A stretch of DNA of 17,429 bases from Ramicandelaber brevisporus (lineage: Eukaryota; Kickxellomycota; Ramicandelaberales; Ramicandelaberaceae), in contig MU602822.1 of assembly GCA_025201865.1 (NCBI GenBank), forward strand, positions 10,746 through 28,174, given 5' to 3'. The notes under the pieces were generated by a model that did not search any database, had not been told where the DNA came from, and saw only the letters and a list, made by a program, of their open reading frames with translations. Shown piece after piece: positions 15,530-17,429 of the stretch. Within the stretch, counting starts at the first letter, position 1. Each line of letters starts with the position of its first letter. The position numbers were made by a program, and so were the translations under genes.

Positions 15530-15835
15530 GATGGAAGGTGTGTTAATCGAGTGAGTGGATGAGTGAATGGATGTAGTAGAGAACAACACGACGACGAAGT
15601 GGAGAGCACGCAAGGATGAAGTATTTATCAACCATCCTGACAATGATCTGGATGACGCGTCATGCAGCGGACATGTCCAGACGCGCGGCGGCATGACAAA
15701 GCAGCCAGCTCTCCGCTGCGGATAAGCAATTTAGCAAGCATGTCAGCAAGCGACCCAGTCAGCAAGCCACGATCACGTTGCTCAACTTCGTCTCTCTCCG
15801 ACCCTAACAAGCAAGCAAACACAAACAGCCGTTAC
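15530..15835. promoter_or_regulatory. Divergent promoter, oxidoreductase (-) / second F-box-like gene (+)
   Basis: 306 bp. On the minus strand GATAAATA (about 15629-15622) is followed by a C/T/A-rich leader to ATG 15529. On the plus strand a C/T-rich run (about 15778-15806) is followed by an A/C-rich leader to ATG 15836. A perfect 12-bp palindrome ATGACGCGTCAT lies at 15652-15663 near the middle; its core ACGCGT is the fungal MluI cell-cycle box. Confidence 0.5.
15652..15663. promoter_or_regulatory. Palindromic ACGCGT (MCB-type) element
   Basis: ATGACGCGTCAT is a perfect 12-bp palindrome in the shared promoter. ACGCGT is the core bound by MBF/APSES factors in fungi to drive G1/S transcription. 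Function here is inferred from sequence and position only. Confidence 0.4.
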
Positions 15836-17416
15836 ATGAATCAGAGTGCGCCGACTGCGCAGTCGACGCGTCAAGCAGTGGTATATGCTGAGTCCTTCAG
15901 ACTGCTCGAGCTGCCGTTTGATCTGCTCGAGCTGCTGACCCTCTTCTTTCGTCAAGATGAGGCCGTGCAGTTGTTGACAGTGTCAGGCGGTTTCCACAAC
16001 TTGTTTGCGCAAAGCGTGTGGCGAGAGGTGACCAAGAAGACGCTCGCCGTTGCCGAGCCAACGCGCAGTGCTGCCTATGCTCGCTATGGCCGTCTTGTGC
16101 GCACTATCAATCTCCTGTTTGATACGGATGCTGGCTACGAGCTCCACGACTGGCTTGCGCTGTTTCCAAACATTGCCAGCTTGAGAACCTCGTCGGCCAT
16201 GTTGCCAGAGCAGGCACAGATGCTCCTCGCCGCGATCACCGGTCTGCATGGCTTGGGTTCTGTGTGGATCCGCTTCACCAATGAAGCTCGATCACTCAGT
16301 TTGTCGGATGTTGCAGATGCGCTGCTTGCTCGCCATCAGAATCGCGCCATCCGACGACTGCAGCTGTTGAACATCACCATCCATGACACAGACCATGCTA
16401 CGCCTTGGACGACGATGTCTGACTTTGTACAGGCTATTGAACCACTGAACACTGTCGGTCTTGGCATTGAAATGTCTGCGTTTCGTGGTCACGAGATTCC
16501 AACAGAAGAGCAGATGTCACTTCTGCGTCCTTATCTTATTGAGGTGTCGGACCATGATTATGGCCGTGCCACTTTTGATTGCGTGGTTCCTTGGAATAGC
16601 AGTGTGTTTGGCCAGCTCAACAACCAAGCTGTGGTTTATCCTAACACGAATAAACTTGTGCTTAATATTTGCTGCACGTCCGAGCTGCTTGACTATTCCA
16701 GCATAGCGCCGGCAATGTTCCCTAATCTGCAAGCGCTCTCCCTGTTTACCAAGTCATGCGAGCACGCAGAACCCATCGACCATGAGCCGGTGCTTGTCAG
16801 TATCCTGTCTCACCACTGGCCACATGTGATTGAGTTTGGAGTTGGGACCAAAGTTTTTGGAGGTTGTTTAGATGCTCTGGTGGAGAATAACCAACAACTC
16901 ACAACACTTCAAGTATGTGGAGTCATGGGCCCAGACAATGAGACTGCGAGCTTGGACCAAGTGCTTTTCGGTCTGCCACACTTGCTCGACTTGTTAATTA
17001 GTGCTCCATACATTGGCACGCTTAGTGCGAACTGGACAGAGGATAATCTGACTGATATTCGCAACTGCCCACTGGAATCGCTGGTAGTTGGAACCGACGA
17101 AATAACTGTGAGTGCCATGGAGTTGATTCTGCTGCTCCCGAGACTGAAGACGTTAGACTTGGGACCGTGCTCACCGGTTGAAGCGACATCGGCGCTTGCT
17201 TTGCTTACGAGCGGTGAGCATCCAGCTCACGGTGCTTATGGACAGAATATTGAATGGCTGGCCATCAGCTTTGACAAAGGTTGGTCGCTAGAACTACTGA
17301 GTGCATTGATAGGCATCCTACCGCAGCTACGAGTGTTCCGGTATACAATATTTCGGCAAGCCACCATTAACTCTCTGAAGCAGAGCCATCCGCACATCCA
17401 ATTCGTTAAGTACTAA
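15836..17416 (+). CDS. F-box-like protein, lineage-specific family member 2
   Basis: From ATG 15836 the protein has 526 residues and ends in VKY at TAA 17414-17416. Two earlier in-frame ATGs exist (15662, 15740). 15836 is preferred because it leaves 20 residues before the F-box, close to the 17 in the paralogue at 9884, and follows a C/T tract and A/C-rich leader. F-box-like region 21-63: FRLLELPFDLLELL, then LLTVSGGFHNLFAQSVWR. The C-terminal ~450 residues form irregular leucine-rich, repeat-like strands. Blocks shared with the other copy include ARYGRLVR, VADALLARHQN, PTEEQMSLLRPYL, CCTSELLDY and ILSHHWPHV. Possible role: SCF-type substrate receptor; the target is unknown. Its codon use is more GC-ending than the paralogue's, and it lacks the acidic tail. 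Confidence 0.82.
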   Translation: MNQSAPTAQSTRQAVVYAESFRLLELPFDLLELLTLFFRQDEAVQLLTVSGGFHNLFAQSVWREVTKKTLAVAEPTRSAAYARYGRLVRTINLLFDTDAGYELHDWLALFPNIASLRTSSAMLPEQAQMLLAAITGLHGLGSVWIRFTNEARSLSLSDVADALLARHQNRAIRRLQLLNITIHDTDHATPWTTMSDFVQAIEPLNTVGLGIEMSAFRGHEIPTEEQMSLLRPYLIEVSDHDYGRATFDCVVPWNSSVFGQLNNQAVVYPNTNKLVLNICCTSELLDYSSIAPAMFPNLQALSLFTKSCEHAEPIDHEPVLVSILSHHWPHVIEFGVGTKVFGGCLDALVENNQQLTTLQVCGVMGPDNETASLDQVLFGLPHLLDLLISAPYIGTLSANWTEDNLTDIRNCPLESLVVGTDEITVSAMELILLLPRLKTLDLGPCSPVEATSALALLTSGEHPAHGAYGQNIEWLAISFDKGWSLELLSALIGILPQLRVFRYTIFRQATINSLKQSHPHIQFVKY

Positions 17417-17429
17417 AGTTTCTTGATTT

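Noticed and set aside
15662-15835. Upstream starts at 15662 and 15740 for the second F-box-like gene.
   Set aside because: The added residues have no counterpart in the paralogue, and ATG 15836 follows the usual leader pattern and gives a matching N-terminal length.
1-17429. CRISPR arrays, tRNA or rRNA genes, transposons.
   Set aside because: No spaced direct repeats, cloverleaf-like sequence, rRNA sequence, transposase or terminal repeats were seen by eye.

Overview
The window is nuclear DNA from a compact eukaryotic genome. Evidence for this is long intron-free genes for eukaryote-only proteins (a mitochondrial AIF-type flavoprotein, an Ase1/PRC1 microtubule bundler, F-box-like proteins), TATA boxes, AATAAA signals and no bacterial-type ribosome sites. 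Family content and gene density suggest an early-diverging fungus (for example the Zoopagomycota/Kickxellomycotina). That placement is inference and no species can be named from the sequence.

Layout. (1) Positions 1-362, minus strand: 5' part of a TPMT-like/thiol methyltransferase, cut by the window edge. It is divergent from (2) an AIFM1-like protein at 1102-2994 (+). (3) A MAPEG-family membrane protein at 3702-4130 (+), convergent with (4) the large MAP65/Ase1/PRC1 gene at 4300-7296 (-). (5) An 840-bp divergent spacer carrying a weak minus-strand coding-like segment. (6) A Q-rich, Cys-rich tail-anchored protein at 8137-9657 (+). (7) An F-box-like protein at 9884-11554 (+) with an out-of-frame acidic tail remnant after its stop. 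(8) A membrane-anchored trypsin-fold protein at 12112-13272 (+) that has lost all three catalytic residues but keeps six cysteines; its first exon or start is not resolved. (9) A small secreted basic preproprotein at 13773-14162 (+). (10) A Gfo/Idh/MocA oxidoreductase at 14432-15529 (-), divergent from (11) a second F-box-like paralogue at 15836-17416 (+).

There is no operon and no single pathway. The first block (methyltransferase, AIF, MAPEG) is metabolic or redox housekeeping. From about 8 kb onward the content is more lineage-specific: low-complexity tail-anchored protein, F-box paralogues, pseudoprotease, small secreted protein. Several genes share a leader style: a C/T-rich tract followed by a G-poor A/C-rich leader up to the ATG. 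The best candidates for something undescribed are the transmembrane pseudoprotease, the tandem SCCG tail-anchored protein, the secreted dibasic preproprotein and the unannotated minus-strand segment at 7795-7977.
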